Shown piece after piece: positions 25,213 to 35,290 of a stretch of DNA of 59,834 bases (position 1 is the first letter of the stretch; every line of letters begins with the position of its first letter). The translations under genes were made by a program, and so were the position numbers. Under the pieces are notes generated by a model that ran no database searches, was not told the DNA's origin, and saw nothing but the letters and a program-made list of their open reading frames with translations. Origin of the DNA: Minisyncoccota bacterium (GTDB lineage: Bacteria > Patescibacteriota > Minisyncoccia > Phycocordibacterales > PALSA-1337). The stretch covers positions 1 through 59,834 of the forward strand of contig JAGOQK010000005.1 in assembly GCA_017991475.1 (NCBI GenBank), read 5' to 3'.

Positions 25213-26274
25213 ATGATAATCCTCGGCATCGAAACATCCTGCGATGAGACCGCTCTTGCATTCATAGAAACACGCCGAACTGACGGCGTATTTGAGGTAC
25301 GCATTCTCGCATCTCTTGTGCATTCACAAGCAGATCTTCATAGCCCCTACGGGGGCGTATTCCCCACCCTGGCGAAGCGTGAGCATGAGAAGCATCTCCA
25401 GCCACTCCTCGATCAACTACTTACTAGTGTACCAAAGGGAGTCACAATAGAAGCTATAGCCGTCACTGAGGGGCCAGGGCTCGAACCTGCACTCTGGACA
25501 GGTATTGTCTTTGCAGAAGAGCTTGGCAAGAAGTGGAACGTGCCCATCATTCCCGTCAACCATATGGAAGGTCATATCGTCGGCTCACTACTTGAATCGG
25601 ACAAAGCTGACGGTACCTGGCAGAAGCTCAAGGAACTTCCGTTGCCTTCACTCGCCTTCTTGATCAGCGGCGGGCATACGGAACTAGTCAGTATCGAGGC
25701 ATTATCGAAATATTCAATAGTGGGTGCCACCAGAGATGACGCTGTTGGTGAGGCGTTCGACAAGGTCGCCCGACTCTTGAATCTTCCCTATCCCGGAGGT
25801 CCTGAGATTTCTCGACTTGCCGATACTGCCCGCACAGAGAATATTGTATCGACTGTAAAACTCCCCCGTCCGATGATTCATAGCAAGAATCTGCAATTCT
25901 CATTCTCAGGCCTGAAAACTGCAGTCCTCTATGCCGTTAGGAACGCTGAAAGCACGGGGGCGCTCGATGATACATTCAAGAAAGGGCTTGCGCGAGAATT
26001 CGAAGACGCTATAGAAGAAACTCTGAGCTCAAAGCTTCGTGATGCCCTAGAAAGGACATCTGCACAGTCAGTTATCATAGGAGGAGGTGTCAGTGCCAAT
26101 AAAGTGCTGCGCGATGCATTTACTGATATCGCAAGTGAATTTGGCATACCCATATTTATGCCTTCTCGGCACATATCGGGAGACAATGCACTCATGATCG
26201 CGCTTGCCGGTGCACTGAACGGAGTACCCTCTACAAAGCTCAGGGCACATGGAACAAAGAAGCTGGGTGAATGA
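25213..26274 (+). CDS. tsaD: tRNA N6-adenosine threonylcarbamoyltransferase
   Basis: 353 aa from the ATG at 25213 (MIILGIETSCDETALAF). The open frame upstream reads through tRNA-Val and is not coding. ASKHA fold with the iron-binding NHMEGH, the family signature LISGGHTEL, the GGPEISRLA segment and VIIGGGVSANKVLRD. TsaD with TsaB and TsaE makes t6A37 in tRNAs that read ANN codons. Its start lies beyond a short spacer of tRNA-derived repeats. Ends at a bidirectional terminator. Confidence 0.97.
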   Translation: MIILGIETSCDETALAFIETRRTDGVFEVRILASLVHSQADLHSPYGGVFPTLAKREHEKHLQPLLDQLLTSVPKGVTIEAIAVTEGPGLEPALWTGIVFAEELGKKWNVPIIPVNHMEGHIVGSLLESDKADGTWQKLKELPLPSLAFLISGGHTELVSIEALSKYSIVGATRDDAVGEAFDKVARLLNLPYPGGPEISRLADTARTENIVSTVKLPRPMIHSKNLQFSFSGLKTAVLYAVRNAESTGALDDTFKKGLAREFEDAIEETLSSKLRDALERTSAQSVIIGGGVSANKVLRDAFTDIASEFGIPIFMPSRHISGDNALMIALAGALNGVPSTKLRAHGTKKLGE

Positions 26275-26310
26275 TTGTACGAAGTCATCTCAGAACCCAG
26301 TGTGCTTACA

Positions 26311-26342
26311 AAAAACACCCAGAGTAAATCTGGGCGTTTTTC
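26311..26342. terminator. Bidirectional terminator
   Basis: AACACCCAGA / TCTGGGCGTT stem (one G-T pair) between convergent genes, with A and T runs outside. Confidence 0.85.
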
Positions 26343-26358
26343 GTATACTGAAGATATA

Positions 26359-27282
26359 TTACCTGAAGAGATTCTTGAGGAAATTCCAGAAGCGCGAGAG
26401 GATAGACGCGTCAGCCGTAGCTGCGACATTATCTTTCCCTACGACACCTCCTGTTTCAACAACTACTGAAGAATCTGTATTCGATCCTGTTTCAGTGACT
26501 GATCCACCACGAGCCTTGTAAGCCTCGATGATAGCAAGCTCCTCAGCTGAGAGAGTGATTGGCGAAGCACACGCGAGTGCATTGATCTTCTTGAGAGTGG
26601 TGATATAGACAAATCCAGTAGCACGCGTCGCATCCCATGGGCCAAGAATATCAGTCATATACTTCTTCTGGAAATTTTTGACCGCGTTCTCTGTACTCTC
26701 GTCAAAAGTACCATTGACGATCAAGCCCGCACTCTCTGATCCATTGAGGAAGATCTGGAGCTTGGTGACCTGGAGAGCGTCGTTATCACCATCGAGCTTG
26801 AGATAATCAGTGATAAGTGGGCATGAGGTGGTTGTTGCGCCGAGAACCATAGGATTGAGTGTGCCCGAGTTTGATCCGTTACCAGATCCACGATTTGAGC
26901 CTCCATTTGAACCGCCGTTTCCATTGCCACCGTTCGTATCAGTCGGAGGAGTCGTGACGACTGGTCCATCCTGATCCTCATCGGTAGACGGGCTTGAGAT
27001 AACACCAGCGGTGCCATCCTGCTCCTGGTCGGTCGAAGGGTCTGTAGTTACTCCTGCGGCACCATCCTGTGCAAGGTCAGAAGACTCGTTGGAATCAATC
27101 CCTGCGACTCCGTCCTGAGCTTGATCGGTAGATTCGTCAGCAATGACTACGATAGCTTCGACTGCGACAGCATCCTGTTCACTGTCACTTGATGCATCTC
27201 CGACTACTTGAGCGTGAACGTTGAGAACGCCCGCAGAAAGCAAGCCGAGGGTACATATAAGGGTATAAAGGGTATTTTTCAT
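26359..27282 (-). CDS. Secreted peptidoglycan-binding-like protein with acidic QDG repeats
   Basis: 307 aa from the ATG at 27280-27282 (MKNTLYTLICTLGLLSAGV), giving a clean signal peptide ending near NVHAQ. Two upstream in-frame ATGs are possible. Residues about 45-110 contain four copies of a 16-residue repeat, S-T/S-D-x2-QDG-x-AG. A Gly/Asn/Ser linker follows, then a PG_binding_1-like domain (LQVTKLQIFLNG, NGTFDESTENAVKNFQKKY, GFVYITTLKKINALAC). The C-terminus ends in a hydrophobic basic helix (ILSRFWNFLKNLFR). It likely sits on the cell wall. The acidic repeats could bind calcium (inference). Confidence 0.82.
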   Translation of the reverse strand: MKNTLYTLICTLGLLSAGVLNVHAQVVGDASSDSEQDAVAVEAIVVIADESTDQAQDGVAGIDSNESSDLAQDGAAGVTTDPSTDQEQDGTAGVISSPSTDEDQDGPVVTTPPTDTNGGNGNGGSNGGSNRGSGNGSNSGTLNPMVLGATTTSCPLITDYLKLDGDNDALQVTKLQIFLNGSESAGLIVNGTFDESTENAVKNFQKKYMTDILGPWDATRATGFVYITTLKKINALACASPITLSAEELAIIEAYKARGGSVTETGSNTDSSVVVETGGVVGKDNVAATADASILSRFWNFLKNLFR

Positions 27283-27333
27283 AAGGTTTTTTATCATAAT
27301 AATCACCAGACGGTTCGTCTTGAGTGTCAATGC

Positions 27334-27362
27334 ACCCTAACAAATTGTTTGACTTTTGTCAA
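27334..27362 (-). promoter_or_regulatory. Promoter of the peptidoglycan-binding-like gene
   Basis: On the minus strand: TTGACA (27357-27362), 17 bp, TAGGGT (27334-27339), with TG next to the -10. Confidence 0.7.
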
Positions 27363-27383
27363 GTTTTACCCCGACTCTGTGTA

Positions 27384-27414
27384 TAAAAATACGGGAGGCT
27401 GGTGGGCCTCCCGT
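27384..27414 (-). terminator. Terminator of the 376-aa secreted protein gene
   Basis: A 9-bp perfect stem (ACGGGAGGC / GCCTCCCGT), 6-base loop, followed by ATTTTTAT on the minus strand. Confidence 0.85.
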
Positions 27415-27432
27415 AGGTGGAAAAACTAACGC

Positions 27433-28563
27433 TTAACGATCTTGATCGAGGTCGTCCGAAGGAGCAGGAATGAATAACGCTGACGGAGACAGCTTCGGGG
27501 CTGTTTTCCTTGCGATCGCTGCTGCCTTGTTGAAGGAGACAACAGCGCTTACTGTTGCAAGCTGTGATGTAGCTTCCACGCTCGGGAATTCAACCTTTGC
27601 GAACCCGTTGTTGCCATCACCACCAAGGTACATGACGAACTCCGATGAACCTTCCGTTGCCGCCGAGTTTGCCGGATTTGCATGGGTCCAGAAGCCGTTA
27701 GCGACATGACTTGACTTGAGACTGACCGGCCCGAAACCTTGAGTCTGTGTGATAGACCACAATCCACCCTGAGGAGTGGTGAAGAGTTCAAACCCATTTA
27801 GACGGGCTGGAATCATCCCTTGCGGATACAAGGCGACTATCTCCGAAGAACTCAGAACCCCGATGGGAGATTTGAACTTCGAGGTGAACTTAATGTAGGT
27901 TCCATTGGTACCGATTTCCTCATTGAGATACTCGATATCGTTCTGGTCGCGTACGAGCGCACCAATACGACTCCCAATGAAGACAACCGCATCAACTTCG
28001 ATGCTGCCAGGGCCGCTCATGACGTAGACGTCATCCGCCGTCCAGAGCAGGCCATCAGATCCAACCTGTACGCCTCGTCGGCTTACACTGTATGTCTGAT
28101 TGCTGAGCGACGATGAATTGTTGAGCGCGGGAACACCGAAGCAGATCGCTTCAGTCTCAAAATGATCGAGGCGTAGTTTGCCCTGATCCTTTGCATACGC
28201 AACCCATGCGCCATAGAGCCGATTCCCACTCTGAGACATATATCCAGGAGGATTGAATACCCCCCGCCAAATAGGCCCATTGGTGGAAACCACGATGTCG
28301 CCGGTTTCGAAACTCCGACGAATCTCCAAGCCCGTCGGGCGACCTACACGGCTTTGCGTGCTGGTGATACGAGCAGTCTGCGCCTGAACCATGAAGTAAT
28401 CGCGCCCCGTGGCGAAGTCGACCTTCGTAACATCGGGGAGCGAGAAGTTGAGGTGAAACCAGCCGACATTTGTCGACAGTGCCGCCCATGAGTGCGCAGC
28501 GGTGAATGTAACCATGAGGCCCAACATAAGGCCAACTGAGTAACGGAGTGTTTTCTTCTTCAT
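27433..28563 (-). CDS. Secreted orphan protein, function unknown
   Basis: 376 aa from the ATG at 28561-28563, with AAGGAAG upstream; a TTG two codons earlier is less likely. The signal peptide is KKKTLRYSVGLMLGLMVTFTAAHSWA. The mature part is beta-rich with many Gly, Ser, Val and Asn residues and no cysteine pairs (VGWFHLNFSLPDVTKVDF, IWRGVFNPPGYM, EFVMYLGGDGNNGF). It ends in an acidic tail (APSDDLDQDR). I recognise no family. It has a near-consensus promoter, a long leader with nested pairing (ATCGG/CCGAT inside CCCAA/TTGGG) and a strong terminator, so it may be abundant. Confidence 0.75.
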   Translation of the reverse strand: MKKKTLRYSVGLMLGLMVTFTAAHSWAALSTNVGWFHLNFSLPDVTKVDFATGRDYFMVQAQTARITSTQSRVGRPTGLEIRRSFETGDIVVSTNGPIWRGVFNPPGYMSQSGNRLYGAWVAYAKDQGKLRLDHFETEAICFGVPALNNSSSLSNQTYSVSRRGVQVGSDGLLWTADDVYVMSGPGSIEVDAVVFIGSRIGALVRDQNDIEYLNEEIGTNGTYIKFTSKFKSPIGVLSSSEIVALYPQGMIPARLNGFELFTTPQGGLWSITQTQGFGPVSLKSSHVANGFWTHANPANSAATEGSSEFVMYLGGDGNNGFAKVEFPSVEATSQLATVSAVVSFNKAAAIARKTAPKLSPSALFIPAPSDDLDQDR

Positions 28564-28656
28564 TTTCAATGCTTCCTTGAATGCCCAAGGGTCTAATCGG
28601 CCAAAAGCGATGCCTTTGTACTACCGATCATTTGGGAATCCACTTGTCTACCCTCC

Positions 28657-28685
28657 TTTATAGCATGGTGTTGCAAAAATGTCAA
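28657..28685 (-). promoter_or_regulatory. Strong promoter of the 376-aa secreted protein gene
   Basis: On the minus strand: TTGACA (28680-28685), 17 bp, TGC then TATAAA (28657-28662). Confidence 0.88.
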
Positions 28686-28705
28686 TCATTTGCTAAGGTA
28701 CTGCG

Positions 28706-28806
28706 AGTACCAAAAACCTGAGAACAAACCGGTACATCTTCGCACTAGTCTACCGTGTGTGTCGCGAAGAACGAAGAGGGTCCCCGTCGGGCCCTCTTTT
28801 TTATTG
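28706..28806 (+). ncRNA. Candidate small RNA with terminator
   Basis: A possible promoter (TTGCAA 28671-28676, 17 bp, TGC-TAAGGT 28694-28699) points into a 100-base non-coding stretch that can form GTACC/GGTAC and CTTCGC/GCGAAG stems and ends in a good terminator (AGAGGG/CCCTCT plus T run, 28775-28806). No plus-strand gene precedes that terminator. No known RNA family is recognised. Confidence 0.35.
28775..28806 (+). terminator. Orphan terminator upstream of the PrsW-like gene
   Basis: AGAGGG / CCCTCT stem with extra G-C pairs toward the loop, then a T run of nine with few breaks. Confidence 0.75.
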
Positions 28807-28855
28807 CCTTACTATCCCCGTGTCACTGTCTGGGCATTTGCTATACTTAAGGCAT

Positions 28856-29545
28856 ATGTCCGCAACAGCTGTCCTCTATTCATTTCTCTCAGGGCTCCTC
28901 CCCTCCCTCATCTGGCTCTGGTTCTGGCTCCGCGAAGACCGCCTCCACCCCGAGCCGCGACCCCTCCTCGTGTTCACGTTCTTTGGTGGTATGGTAGCGG
29001 TAGCACTTGCTATCATCGCGGAGCGTTGGATTGCAGGAATATATACCGATCCGACTATTCAGTACACCCTCTGGGCATTCGTCGAGGAAATCGCGAAGTT
29101 CCTTGCTGTAGCAGTCATCGCACTTCGCGCAAGCGCCAACGACGAGCCGATCGATGCAATGATTTACTGCATCGTGGCAGCAATAGGATTTGCCGCACTT
29201 GAAAATGCCTTCTTCATTATGGACCCCCTTTCAAGTGGTGAAGTTGCTCGTGCTATCGTCAGCGGCAATATGCGCTTCATTGGTGCCACGCTCCTCCATA
29301 TCGTCAGTTCAGCGTCCATCGGCTTCATGATTGGATATGTATTTTACAAAGGACCACTTGCCAAGATTTGTGCGGCTGTAGTGGGGGTTATTATTGCCGG
29401 TAGCGTCCATGCAGCATTCAACCTTTCGATCATCAACGCTGATTCTATGGATACCCTTCGAACATTTGCATGGGTATGGGGCGCCGTAGTCATCCTTATT
29501 GTGCTTTTCGAGGAGATCAAGCTTGTCAGACCCAAGTTGTGGTAG
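28856..29545 (+). CDS. PrsW-family intramembrane metalloprotease
   Basis: 229 aa from the ATG at 28856. Seven or so membrane helices carry the glutamate pair in WAFVEEIAKFLAV, ALENAFF and the histidines in LLHIVSSASIGFM and VHAAFN, which together form the EExxR-like/PrsW (CAAX-related) active site. PrsW of Bacillus cleaves an anti-sigma factor; here the target is unknown, but the window does contain an ECF sigma/anti-sigma pair. TATACT preceded by TGC lies eight bases before the ATG (near-leaderless). Confidence 0.9.
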   Translation: MSATAVLYSFLSGLLPSLIWLWFWLREDRLHPEPRPLLVFTFFGGMVAVALAIIAERWIAGIYTDPTIQYTLWAFVEEIAKFLAVAVIALRASANDEPIDAMIYCIVAAIGFAALENAFFIMDPLSSGEVARAIVSGNMRFIGATLLHIVSSASIGFMIGYVFYKGPLAKICAAVVGVIIAGSVHAAFNLSIINADSMDTLRTFAWVWGAVVILIVLFEEIKLVRPKLW

Positions 29546-29662
29546 TTAAAATTGCTTCGCTCCGAGTTATTCACATACTATCAACCTTTATCAATCTTCC
29601 CATTTCGTCAAGTTCACATTATAATGTACTCAAATCCTTACTAGACATTACTATCTTCTATC

Positions 29663-30130
29663 ATGTCCAAACACAAGAGATCATTCTTCGAGAGACTCAC
29701 TGGAACCGTCCGTATGGACGACGAAGCTGAGACTACGCCTGTTGCAAAGACGAGCAAAAAGGCCTCCGAAGATTCTTGGATTGACGAAGAAAGCGACAAG
29801 GACGCTGAACTAACTGTAGATGTCTATCAAACTACTGACATGATCGTAGTCAAAGCTATGATCGCAGGTGTTCGCCCTGAAGATCTCGATGTATCTATCA
29901 CCCGTGACCAGGTTACGGTACGAGGTACTCGCGAGGAAGAGCGTGTTGCCAACGATGATGACTTCTTCTTTCGTGAACTTTACTGGGGATCATTCTCTCG
30001 CACAATCGAACTTCCTGAAGAAATCGATGTTGATGAAGCTGAGGCAGTGGAGAAGCATGGCTTGCTCATCCTCAAGCTCCCAAAGCTCGACAAGAAGAGA
30101 CATTCAAAACTGAAAGTGAAGACAGTGTAA
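29663..30130 (+). CDS. Small heat-shock protein (Hsp20/alpha-crystallin)
   Basis: 155 aa. The alpha-crystallin domain covers about residues 49-150: ELTVDVYQTTDMIVVKAMI, GVRPEDLDVSITRDQVTVRG, FFFRELYWGSFSRTIELPEEID and GLLILKLPK. The N-terminus is long and charged. It is an ATP-independent holdase. A TATAAT at about 29621-29626 leaves a leader of about 30 nt. Ends at a bidirectional terminator shared with gyrB. Confidence 0.95.
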   Translation: MSKHKRSFFERLTGTVRMDDEAETTPVAKTSKKASEDSWIDEESDKDAELTVDVYQTTDMIVVKAMIAGVRPEDLDVSITRDQVTVRGTREEERVANDDDFFFRELYWGSFSRTIELPEEIDVDEAEAVEKHGLLILKLPKLDKKRHSKLKVKTV

Positions 30131-30153
30131 GCATTCATATTGGAATTACGACA

Positions 30154-30178
30154 AAAAATCCCCTTTACGGGGATTTTT
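30154..30178. terminator. Bidirectional terminator between hsp20 and gyrB
   Basis: A 10-bp perfect stem (AAAAATCCCC / GGGGATTTTT) with a 5-base loop. Confidence 0.88.
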
Positions 30179-30193
30179 GAATCTCCTGCTAAA

Positions 30194-32347
<2,154 letters not shown>

Positions 32348-32376
32348 TTATAGCAGAAAAGGAGGTGAGATGCCTC

Positions 32377-32405
32377 TTGATTTTATATATATACTATGCT
32401 CTAAT
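32377..32405 (+). promoter_or_regulatory. Promoter of the heme-oxygenase-fold gene
   Basis: TTGATT (32377-32382), 17 bp, TGC then TCTAAT (32400-32405). Confidence 0.6.
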
Positions 32406-32442
32406 TTCATCTGAAAACAGAGAACCATCAAAAAGGAATACA

Positions 32443-33099
32443 ATGACTTCCGAAGACATCATTCAGGATGCACGAAAAATCGTGCTCCATCGCCTCCAAC
32501 GAACCAAGTGGTATAGTCCTGAACCATCCAAAACCCAATTGATCCAAACGGTTGGCGCTCAGCTCATCGGTCGCTATACCGTAGCGGTGGCAGGTGAATT
32601 CCAAGCATGGCTTGGAACAGCATACACCTTTGCACGACACGAGAAGGCTCAGTGGGCACTCAAGGATAATCTCCGCTGCGAAATGTCGCAAAATCACAGC
32701 GGCATGCTCCGTGAATTCGCACAAAGCTGTGGGGTAACGCCAACCATTGCGGACCAGCAATATGTTGCGGCAGCAGTCAACTCGATGCAGCAAAACATAT
32801 TCGCCAACATCGAAAACGTCGGTCTCGGGGGTTTGACAGCACTTGCAGTGCTCGAAAATGCCTCTGAAATCTTCATCCCCATCCTGGCAAATGTTGCCAC
32901 CCTACTCGGATCCAAGAACCTCACTTACACCGATGTGCATGGTGAGGCTGACAAGGCCCATAGTCAAGCATTCTTAGAAGCACTGCAGGCAGAAATGGGT
33001 GAGGGGTACCATAACCCTTCTACGGTGATGAGAGTGTCGTGTCTTATGACGACCAACTACATACTGCGCATCTTTAATGATATCGACGTCATCAGGTAA
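32443..33099 (+). CDS. Heme-oxygenase-like fold (TenA/HDO-type) protein
   Basis: 218 aa from the ATG at 32443, with AAAAGG upstream. All-helical. The pattern AGEFQAWLGTAYTFARHEKAQW, ENASEIFIPILAN and TDVHGEADKAHSQAFLEAL resembles Haem_oxygenas_2/HDO proteins, whose iron ligands lie in a central E, an E-x-x-H pair and a final H-x3-D-x2-H segment. Here the last segment (HGEADKAH) is good; the earlier ligands are less clear. HDO enzymes are di-iron oxidases; TenA proteins act on thiamin precursors. The substrate is unknown. Single-gene unit with promoter and a 3' hairpin pair, alone among gyrB and the phe genes. Confidence 0.6.
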   Translation: MTSEDIIQDARKIVLHRLQRTKWYSPEPSKTQLIQTVGAQLIGRYTVAVAGEFQAWLGTAYTFARHEKAQWALKDNLRCEMSQNHSGMLREFAQSCGVTPTIADQQYVAAAVNSMQQNIFANIENVGLGGLTALAVLENASEIFIPILANVATLLGSKNLTYTDVHGEADKAHSQAFLEALQAEMGEGYHNPSTVMRVSCLMTTNYILRIFNDIDVIR

Positions 33100-33132
33100 A
33101 AACAATCCTAGTTAACCACTCTCCCCAGAGGA

Positions 33133-33186
33133 GCACATTCTTATGTGCAGGCTGCTTCACCCACCCTCGTCGGTGGGCTTTTATTT
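33133..33186 (+). terminator. Two-hairpin 3' end of the heme-oxygenase-fold gene
   Basis: GCACAT-tctt-ATGTGC (33133-33148) followed by CCCACC-ctcgtc-GGTGGG (33160-33177) and CTTTTATTT. Confidence 0.7.
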
Positions 33187-33220
33187 ACCGCCAAACTTTT
33201 CCAATAAATCTTTCTTGAGA

Positions 33221-33556
33221 TTATTTATTTAAGCCACCCTCGGTCTTTGGGTGCAGGAACTCAAGCGACGCCCTGAGATCATCTCGAAATCCCTCGCGCA
33301 ACACACTCATATATCTAGGAATTTCCTCGCGTAATTCAGCTATTTGTCTGTCTATTTTGTCAAAACGCTTTTCAGTTTTGTCTCTGAATAAATACATCTC
33401 ATTCCTAAATATATACATATCTTCTTTGAACGAGTACATGTCCTCTCGAAAATCATTCATTGAGAGCCTGAAATTGCGCATCTCGCCTTTGAATTCTTCA
33501 AACTCGCCTCTTGTAACATCATCCTGTTGCATAGGTGAAAGTATCATATCATTCAT
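33221..33556 (-). CDS. Small coiled-coil protein
   Basis: 111 aa. The centre (about 15-70) is a run of repeats of F-R/K-E/N-D/E-M-Y-x-F type spaced seven residues apart (FREDMYSFKEDMYIFRNEMYLFRD), which predicts a long coiled coil. A shorter helix (AELREEIPRYMSVLREGF) follows. A TATAAC stands five bases before the ATG. Such small coiled-coil proteins are common near phe genes in no family I know; the function is open. Confidence 0.65.
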   Translation of the reverse strand: MNDMILSPMQQDDVTRGEFEEFKGEMRNFRLSMNDFREDMYSFKEDMYIFRNEMYLFRDKTEKRFDKIDRQIAELREEIPRYMSVLREGFRDDLRASLEFLHPKTEGGLNK

Positions 33557-33735
33557 GTTAAGTTATACTTACTTGTTAATCATACCCATCGCTACACCTA
33601 CGGAGAAAATTGATTTCGTGTAGCTTCCTAAAAGAAAATTCGTAAGATAATTATATCAGGCAGAAAAAAGCTGCCTAGTTCACAGACGGCAAAAAATATT
33701 TCATAATGCTTTTTTACTCACCTCACCAGCAGATG

Positions 33736-35052
33736 TTACCGCACCTCCCAAGAATTCGTCTTCATCTCAGCATATATCTTCTCCATGATTGCATTCGCTT
33801 CATCGTCAGTGAGTGTTTTCTCAATAGATTGGAATACCATGCGAAATGCATACGATATTTTTCCCTCTTTCTTGAATGCATCGAACAGAGAATATCTCTC
33901 GAGAAGACTTCCTGCATTCGCAGCATCGATTCCCTTCTGTATCGATCCCCAAACAGTTTCGGCTGCGACTGATTCGGGGCCAAAAACTGCAATATCGCGC
34001 ACGATAAATGGGTACACAGAGAACTTTTTGTAGGTATTCTTTGTTGCCGGGTGGAAGTTGAGGTCGGAATACGATGAAGGAGTTGGGAGATCTTTTATAA
34101 GTGCGTCAAAATTGAGTTCCCAGACAGACTGAGTGCCGGTAGTAGTGATTTTTCTATTTGAAATAGTAGCGCCGAGTTCTTTTTCCAACGCCTCCAATGA
34201 GGTGACGAGAATTCCGTCACTTTTCACTCCTTTGATTTTCTTTACCTGAACTGCCCCGATCGCTAGATGTGTGAATTCACCCTCCTTGGTAAACACTTTC
34301 CCGATCTCGAATATTTTGATCGCATCCAATCCAAGAAGCTCAGCATTCTTTGCATTCAATTCGAGCGACTTGGAAATTCCGTCTGACAAATTTGTGCGGA
34401 GATGATTCTTGTCTGAGGCAAGTGGCTTCTCGATCTCATAGTCACCCTTTGGGACCAAACTGTATGTGTATACCTCAGAAAATCCCTGTTCAACCAAGAT
34501 ATTCTTGACCTTTTCAGCATAATAGAAAGTCTTCTCAATCTGAGGCTCAAAAGTGGTGTTTTTGGGCAAAATAGCCCCTATTTTGTCATATCCATGTATT
34601 CGTCCTACTTCCTCAGGAATATCGCGCCAAGAGGCCAAATCGAGCCTATCAGAGGGTATAGAGAGGGTCATTTCCCCATTTCCGCCCTCCTCAACCACTA
34701 TATCCATCCTCGTGAGAATATCAGCCATCTCTCCGCTGGAAATATCAGAACCAAGCACTTCATTGATCTGTACCACATTCACGGTGATCTTTCGTGGAGT
34801 TGTATCGAACTTCACCAGACCATCTACCTTTTTGAGCCCAAGAATAGTCGACACCTCACGCGCGATGCCCTCATATGATTTCGCATAGCAGGCACGATCA
34901 GGGAGCACCTTGATATCGAGGATAGTATCATCTCCCTCTTTCTCGACACTCTCGATCTCGAATGCATGGAATGTGAATGCATCCGCAAGCGCCTCCGGAG
35001 ATGGAAGTTTGTCGATGAGATATGTCTGGAGTTTGTTGTAGGAGATTTTCAT
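33736..35052 (-). CDS. pheT: Phenylalanyl-tRNA synthetase beta subunit, minimal form
   Basis: 438 aa, about half the usual 790. Kept: the B1-type N-terminus (MKISYNKLQTYLIDKLPSPEAL), the B5 DNA-binding-like domain (RKITVNVVQINEVLGSDISSGEMADIL ... RIHGYDKI in pieces), the catalytic-like core and the C-terminal FDX-ACB anticodon-binding domain (YPFIVRDIAVF ... SYAFRMVFQSIEKTLTDDEAN). Missing: the EMAP-type B2 domain and, as far as can be seen, the whole B3/B4 editing module between residues 60 and 90. The enzyme would then be unable to hydrolyse Tyr-tRNA-Phe in cis. Last gene of the pheS operon. Confidence 0.92.
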   Translation of the reverse strand: MKISYNKLQTYLIDKLPSPEALADAFTFHAFEIESVEKEGDDTILDIKVLPDRACYAKSYEGIAREVSTILGLKKVDGLVKFDTTPRKITVNVVQINEVLGSDISSGEMADILTRMDIVVEEGGNGEMTLSIPSDRLDLASWRDIPEEVGRIHGYDKIGAILPKNTTFEPQIEKTFYYAEKVKNILVEQGFSEVYTYSLVPKGDYEIEKPLASDKNHLRTNLSDGISKSLELNAKNAELLGLDAIKIFEIGKVFTKEGEFTHLAIGAVQVKKIKGVKSDGILVTSLEALEKELGATISNRKITTTGTQSVWELNFDALIKDLPTPSSYSDLNFHPATKNTYKKFSVYPFIVRDIAVFGPESVAAETVWGSIQKGIDAANAGSLLERYSLFDAFKKEGKISYAFRMVFQSIEKTLTDDEANAIMEKIYAEMKTNSWEVR

Positions 35053-35066
35053 ATGTGTGTACTGAC

Positions 35067-35285
35067 TTATTCTTGCATGAATTGGAAACGGGGTACTTTT
35101 TTCCCCTCAAGCTCGATGATTTCTTCGAACATCGCCTCTGGTCGTACCCACAATTTTGAAACAGGGTTGTCATACTGAGCTTCATAGACCACCATCGGTT
35201 CTAGTGTCTCCGAATGTGCAGCTGTACCGATCACTCGGTAGAGAGTTCCTTTCTTGGAATGTTTGTAGAGGCCAGGTTTGGTCAT
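35067..35285 (-). CDS. DUF1653-domain protein
   Basis: 72 aa. The whole protein is one DUF1653 domain: PGLYKHSKKGTLYRVIGTAAHSETLEPMVVYEAQY...LWVRPEAMFEE, with the typical G-x-Y-x-H-x-K/R-G-x-x-Y and VVY-x-x-x-Y blocks. Function unknown. It lies 14 bases before pheT and 5 bases after the IPT/TIG gene, so it is co-transcribed. Confidence 0.92.
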   Translation of the reverse strand: MTKPGLYKHSKKGTLYRVIGTAAHSETLEPMVVYEAQYDNPVSKLWVRPEAMFEEIIELEGKKVPRFQFMQE

Positions 35286-35290
35286 GTTAA

